A stretch of DNA of 64,000 nucleotides, taken from NCBI GenBank assembly GCA_029233925.1, contig JARGOX010000001.1:124001-188000 (forward strand). Direction: 5' to 3'. The position numbers and the translations under genes are program-made. Shown here in pieces: positions 28,448-39,046 of the stretch (the first letter of the stretch is position 1; each line of letters begins with the position of its first letter). The DNA is from Rhizobiaceae bacterium (lineage in GTDB: Bacteria; Pseudomonadota; Alphaproteobacteria; Rhizobiales; Rhizobiaceae). Below the pieces are notes generated by a model. It was given only the letters and a program-made list of their open reading frames with translations, was not told the origin of the DNA and did not search any database.

Positions 28448-29935
28448 ATGCGGAGAATAATGATGACAGACCTTCGAGCACAACCCGAAGCCTCGCATTT
28501 CATCAATGGTGAATTTGTCGAGGATACGGATGGTCCATTGATCGAATGCATCTATCCGGCCACCGGCGAGGTGATTGCCAGATTTCACTCCGCCACACCA
28601 TTCATCGTCGAGCAGGCCATCAGGGCTGCTGTCGAGGGCCAGAAGGTCTGGGCCAAAATGACCGGGACGGAGCGCGGCCGGGTGCTGCGCCGGGCCTGCG
28701 ACATCATGCGCGAGCGCAACCGCGCCCTATCTGAACTGGAAACGCTGGACACCGGCAAGCCCATTCAGGAGACCCTGGTGGCCGATGCCACGTCGGGCGC
28801 CGATGCGCTGGAATATTTCGGCGGGCTGGCCGCAACGATCAACGGCGAATATATCGATCTGGGGGGTGATTTTGTCTATACGCGGCGCGAGCCGCTGGGA
28901 GTCTGTGTCGGCCTCGGCGCGTGGAATTACCCGACCCAGATTGCCTGCTGGAAGGGCGCACCGGCACTGGCCTGCGGCAATGCGATGATTTTCAAACCCT
29001 CGGAGATCACACCATTGTGCGCCCTGGAGGTCGCCAGGATCCTGCATGAGGCCGGTTTGCCTGCCGGGGTTTTCAATGTGATCCAGGGCTACGGCGATGT
29101 GGGCGCGGCGCTCAGCACCCATCCACAGGTCGACAAGGTCTCGCTGACCGGATCAGTGCCGACCGGCAAGAAGGTCATGGCGGCGGCCGCTGCCGGCATT
29201 CGCCATGTGACAATGGAGCTCGGCGGCAAGTCTCCGATCATAGTCTTTGAAGATGCTGATCTCGATGATGCCGTCGGCGGCGCTCTGCTGGGCAATTTCT
29301 ATTCCAGCGGACAGGTCTGTTCCAATGGCACGCGGGTCTTTGTGCAAAAATCACGCCTCGATGAATTTCTGGACAAGGCCATTGCCCGCACGCAGTCCAT
29401 TCGCATCGGCGATCCGGGCGACGAGGCCACCCAGATGGGACCGCTGGTCAGTGCCGCCCAGCGCGACAAGGTGATGGACTATGTTGCCATCGGCCGCGAT
29501 GAGGGCGCCAAACTCGTCACAGGCGGCAATCGCCTCAATTTGCAAGGCATGGAAGAGGGTTTCTTCATGGAACCCACCATCTTTGCCGATGTCACCGATG
29601 ACATGCGCATTGCCCGCGAAGAGATTTTCGGTCCGGTGATGAGCGTCCTGGTGTTTGAGGACGAAGACGAGGTGATCGCACGCGCCAATGATACGGAATT
29701 TGGCCTGTCGGCGGGTGTCTTTACCCGGGACCTTTCACGCGGCCACCGGGTCATTGCCCAACTCAAGGCCGGCAGTTGCTGGATCAACACCTATAATCTT
29801 GCACCCGTGGAAGCGCCCTTCGGGGGCTACAAACGCTCCGGTGTCGGGCGGGAGAATTCCCGCGCCGCGCTTGAATATTACAGTCAGATCAAAAGCGTCT
29901 ACGTGGCGACCGGCCCGGTTGACAGCCCCTATTGA
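28448..29935 (+). CDS. betB: Betaine aldehyde dehydrogenase
   Basis: 495 residues. It oxidises betaine aldehyde to the osmoprotectant glycine betaine. Family marks: catalytic Cys in [14 protein letters not shown], Glu in [13 protein letters not shown], and BetB-specific text [26 protein letters not shown]. The ATG at 28448 follows the betC stop directly and has AGGAG six bases upstream; a second ATG pair at 28460/28463 with its own GGAG is an equally good start. Confidence 0.95.
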   Translation: MRRIMMTDLRAQPEASHFINGEFVEDTDGPLIECIYPATGEVIARFHSATPFIVEQAIRAAVEGQKVWAKMTGTERGRVLRRACDIMRERNRALSELETLDTGKPIQETLVADATSGADALEYFGGLAATINGEYIDLGGDFVYTRREPLGVCVGLGAWNYPTQIACWKGAPALACGNAMIFKPSEITPLCALEVARILHEAGLPAGVFNVIQGYGDVGAALSTHPQVDKVSLTGSVPTGKKVMAAAAAGIRHVTMELGGKSPIIVFEDADLDDAVGGALLGNFYSSGQVCSNGTRVFVQKSRLDEFLDKAIARTQSIRIGDPGDEATQMGPLVSAAQRDKVMDYVAIGRDEGAKLVTGGNRLNLQGMEEGFFMEPTIFADVTDDMRIAREEIFGPVMSVLVFEDEDEVIARANDTEFGLSAGVFTRDLSRGHRVIAQLKAGSCWINTYNLAPVEAPFGGYKRSGVGRENSRAALEYYSQIKSVYVATGPVDSPY

Positions 29936-29958
29936 GCCAGACAGAAACGAGTTCAAAC

Positions 29959-31608
29959 ATGCAAGCGGATTTTGTCATTATCGGTTCCGGCTCTGCCGGA
30001 TCAGCTATGGCCAGCCGGCTATCCGAGGACGGAAAAAACACTGTCATCGTGCTGGAATATGGCGGCACCGATGCTGGACCCTTCATCCAGATGCCGGCCG
30101 CCCTGTCCTATCCGATGAGTATGGGAATCTACGACTGGGGTTATGAAACCGAGCCGGAACCGCATCTGGGCGGGCGTCGGCTCGCCGCGCCGCGCGGCAA
30201 GGTCATCGGCGGCTCCTCCTCCATCAACGGCATGGTCTATGTGCGCGGCCACGCGGAAGATTTTGACGGCTGGGCCGAGGCCGGCGCCGACGGCTGGGCC
30301 TTTGCGGATGTGCTGCCCTATTTCCAGCGAATGGAACATTCCCATGGCGGACAGGAGGGCTGGCGCGGCATCAAAGGCCCGCTGCATATCCGCCATGGTG
30401 ACCAGAATAACCCCCTCTACGAGAGCTTCATCAAGGCCGGACAACAGGCCGGGTTTGAGGTGACGCAAGACTATAACGGCGAGAAGCAGGAAGGCTTCGG
30501 GCCGATGGAACAGACGATCCATCGGGGACGGCGCTGGTCGGCGGCCAATGCCTATCTCAGGCCGGCTCTGAAGCGCTCCAACCTGCAGCTGGTCAAAGGC
30601 CTGGCGCGCAAGATCATCATCGAAAACGGCCAGGCCGTCGGTGTTGAAATCCAGCGTGGCGGCAAGATCGAGATAATCGGCGCAAACCGTGAGGTCATTG
30701 TCGCAGCCTCGTCCTTCAACTCGCCCAAATTGCTGATGCTGTCGGGCATCGGCCCGGCAGCGCATCTGCGTGACATGGGCATCGAGGTCATCGCCGACCG
30801 CCCCGGCGTCGGCGCCAATCTGCAGGACCATCTGGAGCTTTATGTCCAGCAGGAGAGCATCCAGCCGATCACGCTCTATTCGAAACTGAACCTCCTTTCC
30901 AAGGGGCTCATCGGCGCCGAATGGCTGTTTTTCAAGACAGGCCTTGGCACCTCCAATCATTTCGAGGTGGCGGCCTTCCTGCGCTCGCGCCCCGGCATCA
31001 AATACCCCGATATTCAGTACCACTTCATTCCGGTCGCCATTCGCTATGACGGCAAGGCCGCCGCCAAATCCCACGGCTTTCAGGCCCATGTGGGTCCGAT
31101 GCGGTCGAAATCGCGCGGCAGTGTGACATTGCGCTCGGCAGAGGCGACAGACGCCCCCATCATCCGTTTCAACTATATGAGCGCGCCTGACGACTGGGCG
31201 GAGTTTCGCCACTGCATCCGGCTGACGCGCGACATCTTTCAGCAGAAGGCTTTTGATCCCTATCGGGGGGCGGAAATATCGCCGGGCGCCGATGTGCAAA
31301 CGGACGATCAGCTTGATGCCTTTATCGCTGAACACGCAGAAAGCGCCTATCACCCCTGCGGCACCTGCAAAATGGGCCGGGCAGACGATGCGATGAGTGT
31401 GGTCGACGCACAATGCCGGGTAATCGGTGTGGATAGGCTGCGGGTCGCCGATTCGTCGATTTTTCCGGAGATCACCAACGGAAACCTCAACGGGCCATCC
31501 ATCATGGTCGGCGAGAAGGCATCCGATCATATTCTCGGCAAATCGCCCCTGCCCCGTTCCAACCTGCAACCCTGGATCAATCCGCGCTGGGAGACGTCTG
31601 ACCGTTAG
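29959..31608 (+). CDS. betA: Choline dehydrogenase
   Basis: About 549 residues. GMC oxidoreductase that oxidises choline to betaine aldehyde. FAD motif [17 protein letters not shown] at the N-terminus, GMC signature [20 protein letters not shown], and the active-site block [10 protein letters not shown]...[19 protein letters not shown] chose the ATG at 29959 (MQADFVIIG), the usual BetA N-terminus; an in-frame TTG at 29932 overlapping the betB stop is an alternative. Together with betC and betB it converts choline-O-sulfate to glycine betaine, useful under salt stress. Confidence 0.95.
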   Translation: MQADFVIIGSGSAGSAMASRLSEDGKNTVIVLEYGGTDAGPFIQMPAALSYPMSMGIYDWGYETEPEPHLGGRRLAAPRGKVIGGSSSINGMVYVRGHAEDFDGWAEAGADGWAFADVLPYFQRMEHSHGGQEGWRGIKGPLHIRHGDQNNPLYESFIKAGQQAGFEVTQDYNGEKQEGFGPMEQTIHRGRRWSAANAYLRPALKRSNLQLVKGLARKIIIENGQAVGVEIQRGGKIEIIGANREVIVAASSFNSPKLLMLSGIGPAAHLRDMGIEVIADRPGVGANLQDHLELYVQQESIQPITLYSKLNLLSKGLIGAEWLFFKTGLGTSNHFEVAAFLRSRPGIKYPDIQYHFIPVAIRYDGKAAAKSHGFQAHVGPMRSKSRGSVTLRSAEATDAPIIRFNYMSAPDDWAEFRHCIRLTRDIFQQKAFDPYRGAEISPGADVQTDDQLDAFIAEHAESAYHPCGTCKMGRADDAMSVVDAQCRVIGVDRLRVADSSIFPEITNGNLNGPSIMVGEKASDHILGKSPLPRSNLQPWINPRWETSDR

Positions 31609-31722
31609 CATGACCTTCAATAAAGCCCCGCGCGGCGTATAATCGGCCGTCTGGATACGAAGCGTTAACCATATTCGGCAAAGGTCGTGACACGCACGCC
31701 ATTCCTGCAGGATTGCTGCTGA

Positions 31723-33090
31723 ATGGACATGGGCAAGCGAAGGACTGACCAGAAGGCCATGGCGACGACAATTGCGGATCAGGACCTGGATCACAGACTT
31801 CCTGCGCTGGTCCATGAGAATGCCGGACGCATCGAGGAACTCAAGCGCGCCCTGGCAAGCCTGCTGGCCCTTTGCGCCTTCCTGCTGCTGATGCTCTCGC
31901 TGCGCCCCTTCAACGCCAGCAGTGTCATCGTGCTGGAACCGGTGCATGGGGACCTGCTCAACCAGGTCGGATTTGCCATCGCCGGCCTCGTCGTCGCCCT
32001 GGCATTGACGACGCTGATCAGCACCCGCCTGCTGGGTCTTTTTGCATCCCCGGCCTGGATCGGCATTGCTCTGGTGCTGAGTATTTCCATTGTCGTGGCG
32101 CCTGACCCCGGCGGCGCAGCCCGTTCCGTTATACTGACCCTCGTCGGCATGCTGATTGCAGCCAGCTTCGTGCTCTTGCCGCCGAACGAGCGGGCTTTCC
32201 AATATATATGCGCCACAGCCATTCTCATGCTGCTGGCAATCAACTATCTGGGGGTTTTCCTTCGCCCTGATCTGGCCATCCACGGCGCAGAAGGACGCGA
32301 AGCGCAGCATGCGGGCCTGTGGCGCGGCCATTTTGCCCACAAGAATCTGGCCGGTCCGGTGATGTCGGCCTATGTGATGTTCGGGATCTATCTGTGGCGG
32401 TCAAAATTTCGCTTTACGGGCGCTCTGATCGCCATCCTGGCGTTTTTCTTCCTGCTGCAAACGGGCTCCAAGACCACGACAGCCCTGCTGCCCATTGCCA
32501 TCCTGATCGTCACCGCAGGCCGTCTTCTGGCGCTTCCGGCGCTGACGCTGGTGCTTTATATCGTGACGCTGCTGGGCATCGGACTGTTGACGGTGGGAAC
32601 CCTCTATTCGCCGACGCTTGCCGATTTGACCGCCATGATCCTGGAGGATCCCACCTTTACCGGGCGCGTAACCCTTTGGGGTTTTGGCATCGAAAACATC
32701 ACCCAGCATCTTTGGTTCGGCACAGGCTATGACAGTTTCTGGGGCACACCGACGGTCACCGGACTGGAATTTCCCTATGAAGCGGCCTGGGATTTTCGCG
32801 GCATCATCCATGGACATAACAATTATATCGACATGCTTTTGACCATGGGCGTCATCGGGGCGGGCGTGGTCTTCTGGGCGCTGATAGTCATGCCCTGCAT
32901 CCATTATGTCCGCTCGGAGCGTTTCCCTTCCAACAGAAATCTGGCCGATCTGTTCATGATGATTCTGGTCTTCATGACCCTGCTTTCCTTTCTGGAGACC
33001 TTCTTCCTGCGGCGCATTGATCCCATGTGGCTGCTGATGGTCATCGCCATCGTCGGTCTGCAACTGACCGCACGGTTTCGCGTCACGTAA
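31723..33090 (+). CDS. O-antigen ligase / polymerase family membrane protein
   Basis: 455 residues with about ten to twelve predicted membrane helices and a short hydrophilic N-terminus. The region FTGRVTLWGFGIENITQHLWFGTGYDSFWG followed by HGHNNYIDMLLTMGVIG is the Wzy_C pattern shared by O-antigen ligases (WaaL), O-antigen polymerases and ExoQ-type exopolysaccharide polymerases. Which of these it is cannot be decided without a glycan gene cluster nearby; none is present. Confidence 0.82.
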   Translation: MDMGKRRTDQKAMATTIADQDLDHRLPALVHENAGRIEELKRALASLLALCAFLLLMLSLRPFNASSVIVLEPVHGDLLNQVGFAIAGLVVALALTTLISTRLLGLFASPAWIGIALVLSISIVVAPDPGGAARSVILTLVGMLIAASFVLLPPNERAFQYICATAILMLLAINYLGVFLRPDLAIHGAEGREAQHAGLWRGHFAHKNLAGPVMSAYVMFGIYLWRSKFRFTGALIAILAFFFLLQTGSKTTTALLPIAILIVTAGRLLALPALTLVLYIVTLLGIGLLTVGTLYSPTLADLTAMILEDPTFTGRVTLWGFGIENITQHLWFGTGYDSFWGTPTVTGLEFPYEAAWDFRGIIHGHNNYIDMLLTMGVIGAGVVFWALIVMPCIHYVRSERFPSNRNLADLFMMILVFMTLLSFLETFFLRRIDPMWLLMVIAIVGLQLTARFRVT

Positions 33091-33217
33091 CCGCGCAGGA
33101 TCGTCCCATCCACGGTTGTTTGCCGATTGAATGAAAAAACCGTCCATTTTCAACACAGAGTGCTTGAAATATTATCGGGAGATGCTAAACGCTGGTTCCG
33201 GTCAGCCCAGCGGGTTT

Positions 33218-33299
<82 letters not shown>

Positions 33300-33389
33300 T
33301 TTTTTCTGCAAGACATTTTGTCGAACGATCTTCCTCATGATAATCGTTGCAAAATCTGTCGCTAATCTCCATTGCAGACATCCCGATAT

Positions 33390-34331
33390 TCAACTGTCCT
33401 GAGGCAGCAGGTCGTAGCGCCCGAGCCCCATGGTGACGCCACGGCCCACATGGGCCTGTTCACCCATGACAAGCAGCGGCCACAGGGCCGTCAGATCACC
33501 CTCCAGCGTCAGGTCGAGACGACGCACGGTCTCGTTGAAACGCCGGGCCGTACGGGTCGATTTGCGCTCGATCACCTGCACCGTTGAATTGCTGACGGCA
33601 AGTTCGGCATCGCGCCAGGCGCCTGACAGCGCCGCCCAGTCCGCTGCGATGGAAACATCATGCCAGCGGGCCAGCAGGAAGAGGCGGCTGGCGAGCCGCG
33701 ACAGAATGCTTTCGGGCCGGTCTGCGGGATCGGCATTCTTGCAGTCGACGGGTGTCGCAAATTGCATCACGGCCCGCGTCGGCGCAGGGTCTGTCCGGCA
33801 GGGCCGAACGCGCTGTACCATATCGATGCGCCGCTCAGCGGGCAGGAACCGGCCGTTTGCCAGCCGCTCCCAGTCAAGCCGTTCACGGGGAACCTGCGCC
33901 AGGGCTGCGCGAACCTCTCCCGCCCAGTCGCACGCAAAACCGAACAACAGCACGGTGAGAACGAGATCATCGCCCCGCACCCGCGTGTTCAGTACAAAGG
34001 GCTTGGGAATTTCATGGCTGTGGCGCGAGACCTTCAAGAGAGGTTTCGGACCAAACAGAACATCATTGGCGCAGGCCGGCTCCCAGTCGCAGACCTTTCC
34101 GGCCAGCGAGGCGGGAGATGCGCCCGCCATCAGCCCGCGTCCCAGCGCCCCGCGCAGATCGACAGCCAGGCGCGGATGATCGGCGGCGGCGGCGTGCCCG
34201 GCGACGATGGCCGATATTTCAAGGCAGCGCCATTGCCCGACAAGCGCATCGAAAGTCACCGCCCCGCCAGGCGCCAGCAGGCGTCGCCAAACCCCGTTGC
34301 CGTGCTCCGCCTCCGGTATCACATCAGCCAA
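33390..34331 (-). CDS. cas6: CRISPR pre-crRNA endoribonuclease Cas6
   Basis: 313 residues. RAMP-fold Cas6 that cuts the repeat RNA to leave an 8-nt 5' handle (AUAGAAAC here). The C-terminal glycine-rich loop EQAHVGRGVTMGLGRYDLL is the family hallmark, and the N-terminal part carries the CRISPR-repeat endoribonuclease domain pattern (GALGRGLMAG...CANDVLFGP with paired cysteines). It overlaps the end of cas2 by 13 bases, so RT-cas1, cas2 and cas6 form one operon. Cas6 is a separate gene here, not fused to RT-Cas1 as in some relatives. Confidence 0.9.
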   Translation of the reverse strand: MADVIPEAEHGNGVWRRLLAPGGAVTFDALVGQWRCLEISAIVAGHAAAADHPRLAVDLRGALGRGLMAGASPASLAGKVCDWEPACANDVLFGPKPLLKVSRHSHEIPKPFVLNTRVRGDDLVLTVLLFGFACDWAGEVRAALAQVPRERLDWERLANGRFLPAERRIDMVQRVRPCRTDPAPTRAVMQFATPVDCKNADPADRPESILSRLASRLFLLARWHDVSIAADWAALSGAWRDAELAVSNSTVQVIERKSTRTARRFNETVRRLDLTLEGDLTALWPLLVMGEQAHVGRGVTMGLGRYDLLPQDS

Positions 34332-34606
34332 AACGTTTCCTTCTCCGGCAGCGGCGCGCCGCCGCTCTGGCGGCTTTTCTCAAGCCCCGTCGCTGTCAGC
34401 ACATACATGCGCAGACTGTCACCGGGATCGATCAATGCCTCGGTTTCCTCGAAAAGCCGATTGGCGGCAAAGGCCTTCAATCGTCCCTCGAACACCGACA
34501 TTTGCACACGGCAGAGGGTCTCTTCCAGCCGTTTGGCGACGCGCCTGCGTGTCGCAGCCCGGCTGATGTCATAGCTCAACACGATGGTCAGATCCGCATG
34601 CGCCAC
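34319..34606 (-). CDS. cas2: CRISPR adaptation protein Cas2
   Basis: 95 residues, typical of Cas2: opening LTIVLSYDISRAATRRRVAKRLEETLCRVQMSVFEG, with the ferredoxin-like strand YDI and the basic helix that bridges two Cas1 dimers during spacer integration. Start is a GTG two bases after the RT-cas1 stop. Confidence 0.95.
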   Translation of the reverse strand: MAHADLTIVLSYDISRAATRRRVAKRLEETLCRVQMSVFEGRLKAFAANRLFEETEALIDPGDSLRMYVLTATGLEKSRQSGGAPLPEKETFWLM

Positions 34607-34608
34607 GC

Positions 34609-36675
34609 TCAGTAATCCATCACATAGGGTTGATAGGTCTGGCCGCCTTCCACATGGGCGGCAAGCGCAAAGGCCTGTTCCACCATCAATTGCCGCCAGA
34701 CCATCTTCTTTCCTGAACGCGGGCTCTTGACGGCCCGCGCCACCCGCGATTCATAGGCGCGGATCAAAGCCTCCGCCGCCTCCCGGCTCATGCGTACGCC
34801 ACCATCCGGGCGCAGCGTGAAATCTTTCTCCGACACGAAACGCCGGTTTGCGCAATAGACACCGAGCCCGCCGATCAGCGGCGCACGAAACTCCTCCATC
34901 AGATCGTAGCAGCAGGCATCGCGCCTGTCATCGGCCACATGCAGGACGCCGAAGCCCGGATGCAGCCCGGCGCGCTGCACCGCCACCGTGATGTCGCGCA
35001 GCACCAGCCAGCCAAGGAAATTGAACATGGCATTGGCGCCGTCGGCCGTCTCGTTGCGCCGCGTGCGCTTTTCAAACCGCATCTGCGCCGGCATCAGCCG
35101 CGACAGCGCCCGCCACCAGCCTGCCGTCGCCTCGCCTTCCCTGCCGGTCAGTTGCGCCACCGAGGAAGCGTGGCGCAGGATCGTCTTGTCGCCGCGCCCG
35201 AGAATTCGGTTGAAGGTGACGAGGGCGTCCAGCACGGGCCGCGACTTGTCCCTGCGCGCCAGGCGGCGCAGCACCGCGCGCTGGTTGCGGATACGCCCCT
35301 CCACCAGCCTGCCGGCAAGATCGATCCGCGCCTGTTCGTCCAGCGAAAGACCCGCCTGGGCCAGGTGGCGTCTGGCGCGCGGCGCCATCTGCGCGCCGGT
35401 CCAGCCGAGTGTTTCACCATGACCGTTGACATAGGCGATCATCGTGTCCGAGGCCAGTGCAAGATCACGCGCCGCAGGGGTCAGCGTCGCCTTCGGCCCG
35501 ATTTCGATACGATCAATGCGGTTGCTGTGCACGGCGATCAGTTCCCGCCAGGCGCCCGGCTCCTCATCGCCGGCCAGCGCACGTCGCTCCTCCACGGTAA
35601 AGGCCTGATTGCGGATCGCCAGCCGCCTGTCCGGCTGATAGAGATAAAGCACGCGAAAGCCCGGCGCATGGCCGGCCTTGCTGTGCCGCTCTTCCTCGGC
35701 CTCCCTTGCCATTTCGTCCTGCAGGCGCCCCGTGTCCTCGCGTGAGATGCGGCGCATCCAGGCCAACGCCTCATTGCCGCCGCCCTCATCGACCCGTTTC
35801 ATGACCAGCGAGCGCACGAAAAGATGGCCGAGAAACTCAAGCCCGCGCGCGAAGTCCAGAACGCGGGTCTTGTCCGCATTGAGCACAAGGGCGTGTTCCT
35901 TCAGCAGAGCTTCCACCTTTGCCAGCGCGGCGTCTGCGCCGGCCTGTGTCTTCGTCATGACGACAAAATCATCGGCAAAGCGGATGAACCGGCTGCCGCG
36001 GCCATGAAAAGCCTCATCGACCCGGTCAAGATAGAGATTGGCCAGCAGCGGTGAAAGCGGCGAGCCCTGCGCCAGTCCGCGGCCACCCGGCGCGGCATGC
36101 GTCAGCCACAGCGTCACCAGCCCGGTCAGCGGCCCTTCGCTGACCGATTGCGCGAAACGCTCCAGCAGCGTGTCATGCGGCACGGATCCGAAATAATCCT
36201 CGATATCGGCATCGACAATCCATTCAAAACCGGCGCGTTGCGCAGCCGAAACCTGCGCCACGGCCTGTTTGACCGAGCGGCCCGGCCGGTAGGCAAAGCT
36301 TGATGGTTCGAATTCTTCGTCAAGCAGGGGCGACAGGGCCTGCGCCACGGATGATTGCACCACCCGGTCGGCTATACAGGGAATGTCAAGCCGCCGCAGC
36401 GAACGGCCGTCATCCTTGGGAATATCGACGCTGCGCAGCGGCCCCGGTCGGTATTCTCCTGAAAGCAGCGACCGCCTCAGCCGGCCGATCCAGCCATGGG
36501 CGTCGCGGGCGAACATGTCCACGCTGATGCCGTCGCCGCCGGCAGCGCCCTTGTTCTCCCACACTTTGGCCCAGCCGGCCGCAAGCCCGTCCATCGACAC
36601 CGCCTGTTCGAAGATGACGGGATCGTCGATTTTTATGGCCCGCGGGCCATGGGTTTCGGGGCGTTGACCGACCAT
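34609..36675 (-). CDS. cas1: Reverse transcriptase-Cas1 fusion
   Basis: 688 residues. Residues about 30-290 are a group II intron-like reverse transcriptase: DADIEDYF (155-162, first catalytic Asp), QGSPLSPLLANLYL (203-216), FADD (233-236, the YADD-box equivalent) and ADKTRVLDF...LEFLGHLF. Residues about 340-680 are Cas1 with its three metal ligands intact: E513 (LTGREGEA), H579 (GFGVLHV) and D591 (CCYDLMEEFR). Such fusions let type III systems integrate spacers and, in tested cases, acquire them from RNA. First gene of RT-cas1-cas2-cas6. The 5' end abuts leader 1; a later start at M28 is possible. Confidence 0.95.
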   Translation of the reverse strand: MVGQRPETHGPRAIKIDDPVIFEQAVSMDGLAAGWAKVWENKGAAGGDGISVDMFARDAHGWIGRLRRSLLSGEYRPGPLRSVDIPKDDGRSLRRLDIPCIADRVVQSSVAQALSPLLDEEFEPSSFAYRPGRSVKQAVAQVSAAQRAGFEWIVDADIEDYFGSVPHDTLLERFAQSVSEGPLTGLVTLWLTHAAPGGRGLAQGSPLSPLLANLYLDRVDEAFHGRGSRFIRFADDFVVMTKTQAGADAALAKVEALLKEHALVLNADKTRVLDFARGLEFLGHLFVRSLVMKRVDEGGGNEALAWMRRISREDTGRLQDEMAREAEEERHSKAGHAPGFRVLYLYQPDRRLAIRNQAFTVEERRALAGDEEPGAWRELIAVHSNRIDRIEIGPKATLTPAARDLALASDTMIAYVNGHGETLGWTGAQMAPRARRHLAQAGLSLDEQARIDLAGRLVEGRIRNQRAVLRRLARRDKSRPVLDALVTFNRILGRGDKTILRHASSVAQLTGREGEATAGWWRALSRLMPAQMRFEKRTRRNETADGANAMFNFLGWLVLRDITVAVQRAGLHPGFGVLHVADDRRDACCYDLMEEFRAPLIGGLGVYCANRRFVSEKDFTLRPDGGVRMSREAAEALIRAYESRVARAVKSPRSGKKMVWRQLMVEQAFALAAHVEGGQTYQPYVMDY

Positions 36676-36834
36676 TTTGATATGGAACTCGTGTAATAAT
36701 CTGTTAATATTATATTATTCGACAACAAATAGCAATTCGTTCTTCTTTTGTTCCAAAATTCGAAAGTCCAAAATCCGTTTGATATGGAAAATATGTCCAA
36801 TTCATCATTTGACACAAGGGGTTGCAAAGGGCAG
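36675..36834 (+). promoter_or_regulatory. CRISPR leader 1
   Basis: 160 bases between the RT-cas1 start and the first repeat, AT-rich, beginning TTTTGATATGGAA and containing a second GATATGGAA near 36781, ending CAAAGGGCAG. Five near copies precede the other arrays. It should contain the array promoter and the Cas1-Cas2 integration signals, and probably the divergent RT-cas1 promoter as well. Confidence 0.85.
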
Positions 36835-37498
36835 GTTAGGCAGCATTCCCTACGTCTCCAGGGATAGAAACAGATTTGAAACGCCGAGTGCAGAGCCTTG
36901 CAAGTTAGGCAGCATTCCCTACGTCTCCAGGGATAGAAACATGTCTATTGCGATTCTTGCAATAAACATGATTGGTTAGGCAGCATTCCCTACGTCTCCA
37001 GGGATAGAAACGATGCGCTTGCACAGGCAGCACTGGAACTTGTGTTAGGCAGCATTCCCTACGTCTCCAGGGATAGAAACGAGTTCGAAACGCGACTGGG
37101 GCAATTCCAGAAGGGTTAGGCAGCATTCCCTACGTCTCCAGGGATAGAAACCTGATCGTTTGAAGAACCAGGGAAAAAATTTCCCGTTAGGCAGCATTCC
37201 CTACGTCTCCAGGGATAGAAACCGATCTAACGGCTAGCTATTTGGGTAAAGTGAGTTAGGCAGCATTCCCTACGTCTCCAGGGATAGAAACATAACTTCG
37301 CGGCCAAGCCTGCGCATTCGTTCGGTTAGGCAGCATTCCCTACGTCTCCAGGGATAGAAACCCCGCCACAATAGGCGTTCCATCTGGCAGCTTCGGTTAG
37401 GCAGCATTCCCTACGTCTCCAGGGATAGAAACTCAATGGCGTTTGCCGCGTCTGTGGCGGTGTAGGTTAAGCAGCCTTCCCTTCTTCACTGGAAACAG
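36835..37498 (+). CRISPR. CRISPR array 1 (nine full repeats plus degenerate end)
   Basis: Nine identical 37-bp repeats start at 36835, 36904, 36975, 37044, 37115, 37186, 37255, 37325 and 37396; spacers are 32-34 bp. Repeat type A: begins GTTAGGCAGCATTCCC and ends GATAGAAAC. The last unit at 37466 is a degenerate repeat of the other type (GTTAAGCAGCCTTCCC) with a broken 3' half. Leader on the left, decayed repeat on the right and the terminal ATAGAAAC handle all show transcription on the plus strand. Confidence 0.97.
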
Positions 37499-37892
37499 GT
37501 TTCCGATCTGCCCTGCGCGCTTGCTGCTTTGCGAATGCGTCCCATCCTGCCTGCATATTTTGGAAAGGCGTTTCTCCATAAGAGTCTCCACGGAGCTGCA
37601 TGGTGATGGTGGTTCGTTCCGGAGCCAGCAGGGCATCGTCGCTGGCCTGATGTCTTTAAGCCTCCGGTCGTACCGAGACACGTGTGGAAGGCGCGCGAGG
37701 GCACGTTGCTGCTTCCGGCAGCGCGGCCTGGTTGGTCGGGCAAGCGACCCAACGCCATCAGACGGGCAGGCCGGCCCCCGGAAAACCTCCCGAACCGGTC
37801 AATGGGACATTTCATCGATCTTTGGTATGTCAGGGCGCGGGTGGACACTTTCGCAGCCTGCGGCCCGGGCAAAAAACCGACACAAATGGCCG
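37499..37892. other. Inter-array block 1 (decayed duplicated DNA)
   Basis: No intact gene. The first part (to about 37660) is strongly similar to 38439-38600, including GCGCGCTTGCTGCTTTGCGAA and a CGTCGCTGGCCTGATG piece that matches the IS66-like remnant near 39560. The second part (37730-37890) matches 38720-38885. Open frames here are frame-broken relics. Confidence 0.75.
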
Positions 37893-38052
37893 TTTTGATA
37901 TGGATAGCGAATAAATATCTGATATCATTCGTATATTGAAATTATTCTTCAATTATGTTCTTGTTTTGTTCTGTTTAAGGAAATTGTAGTTTGCTCTTGA
38001 TATGGAAAACGTGCCCAATTCATCATTTGACTCAGGCGCTTGCAAAGGGCAG
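37893..38052 (+). promoter_or_regulatory. CRISPR leader 2
   Basis: 160 bases, same layout as leader 1: TTTTGATATGGAT at the start, a second GATATGGAAAACGTG in the middle, CAAAGGGCAG at the repeat junction. Its inner half is almost identical to leaders 3 and 5. Confidence 0.85.
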
Positions 38053-38438
38053 GTTAAGCAGCCTTCCCTTCTTCTCCAGGGATAGAAACTCGGCTCTGGT
38101 CTGGGCGGTGCCAAACAAATGAGTTAAGCAGCCTTCCCTTCTTCTCCAGGGATAGAAACTCAGCCATCCGTCAAGCTCGATGCCTGTGACGAGTTAAGCA
38201 GCCTTCCCTTCTTCTCCAGGGATAGAAACACAACGGATCAACAGTCATCGCACCGCCACGACGGGTTAAGCAGCCTTCCCTTCTTCTCCAGGGATAGAAA
38301 CCCACGGCGACCGAGTTCATATCGATCACCTCGGTTAAGCAGCCTTCCCTTCTTCTCCAGGGATAGAAACGGGTCGTCCTCTTGGGTCTCGCCATGATCG
38401 TTCAGTTAGGAAGCCTTCCCTTATTCACCGGAAGCGGG
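38053..38438 (+). CRISPR. CRISPR array 2 (five full repeats plus degenerate end)
   Basis: Repeats of type B (GTTAAGCAGCCTTCCC...GATAGAAAC, 37 bp) start at 38053, 38123, 38193, 38265 and 38334, with spacers of 32-35 bp, then a degenerate copy at 38405 (GTTAGGAAGCC..., 3' end broken in the same way as the end of array 1). Confidence 0.97.
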
Positions 38439-38886
38439 TTTCCGATCTGCCCTGCGCGCTTGCTGCTTTGCGAACGCGTCCATTCCCGCATGCATCCTTT
38501 GAAAAGGCGTTTCTCCACGGAGCTACACTTGGTTTCGTTCTGAAGCCGGCGGGCATCGTCGCTGGCCTGATGTTTTGAAGACTCCGGTCGCTGACGAGAC
38601 ACTGGTGAAAAGCACGGCGGTGAATGTCATTGACTCAGCGCCAAGATCTTTGACCCGGTCATCTGTCTGATTGGTGACGCAAGGCGCGCGATGGCACGTC
38701 GCTGCTTCCGGCAGCACGGCCTGGTTGGCCGGGCAAGCAACGCGACACCCTCGGACGGGCAGGTCGGACCTCCCGGAAAACCTCCCGAACCGGTCAATGG
38801 GACATTTCATCGATCTTGGGCATTCCAAGGCATGGGTGGACACTTTCCCCGTCTGCGGCCCCGGCAAAACCGGTACCAAATGGCTG
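38439..38886. other. Inter-array block 2 (decayed duplicated DNA)
   Basis: No intact gene. It repeats the block after array 1 in the same order, with extra sequence at 38600-38690. Short frames are relics. Confidence 0.75.
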
Positions 38887-39046
38887 TTTTGATATGGATA
38901 AATTCCAAATATCTGATATTATTCGTATATTTCAATAATTTTACACTGGCGTTCCTGTTTTGTTCAAATTATTGGAATCAAAATATGCCCTTGGTATGGA
39001 AAACGTGTCCAATTCATCATTTGACTCAGGCGCTTGCAAAGGGCAG
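38887..39046 (+). promoter_or_regulatory. CRISPR leader 3
   Basis: 160 bases, same architecture as leaders 1 and 2, ending CAAAGGGCAG immediately before array 3. Confidence 0.85.

Noticed and set aside
30019-32340. A 773-codon open frame on the minus strand
   Set aside because: It lies antisense to betA and the O-antigen ligase gene, both with clear family motifs, and its own sequence is low in structure and rich in Gln/Arg/His, typical of a shadow frame in GC-rich DNA.
34609-36675. A free-standing group II intron or retron reverse transcriptase
   Set aside because: The same frame continues into a complete Cas1 domain with its three catalytic residues, and cas2 follows two bases later.
38171-38395. 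Repetitive frames in the arrays encoding FYPWRRREGCLT-like repeats
   Set aside because: They are translations of CRISPR repeats and spacers, not proteins; the periodicity equals repeat plus spacer.
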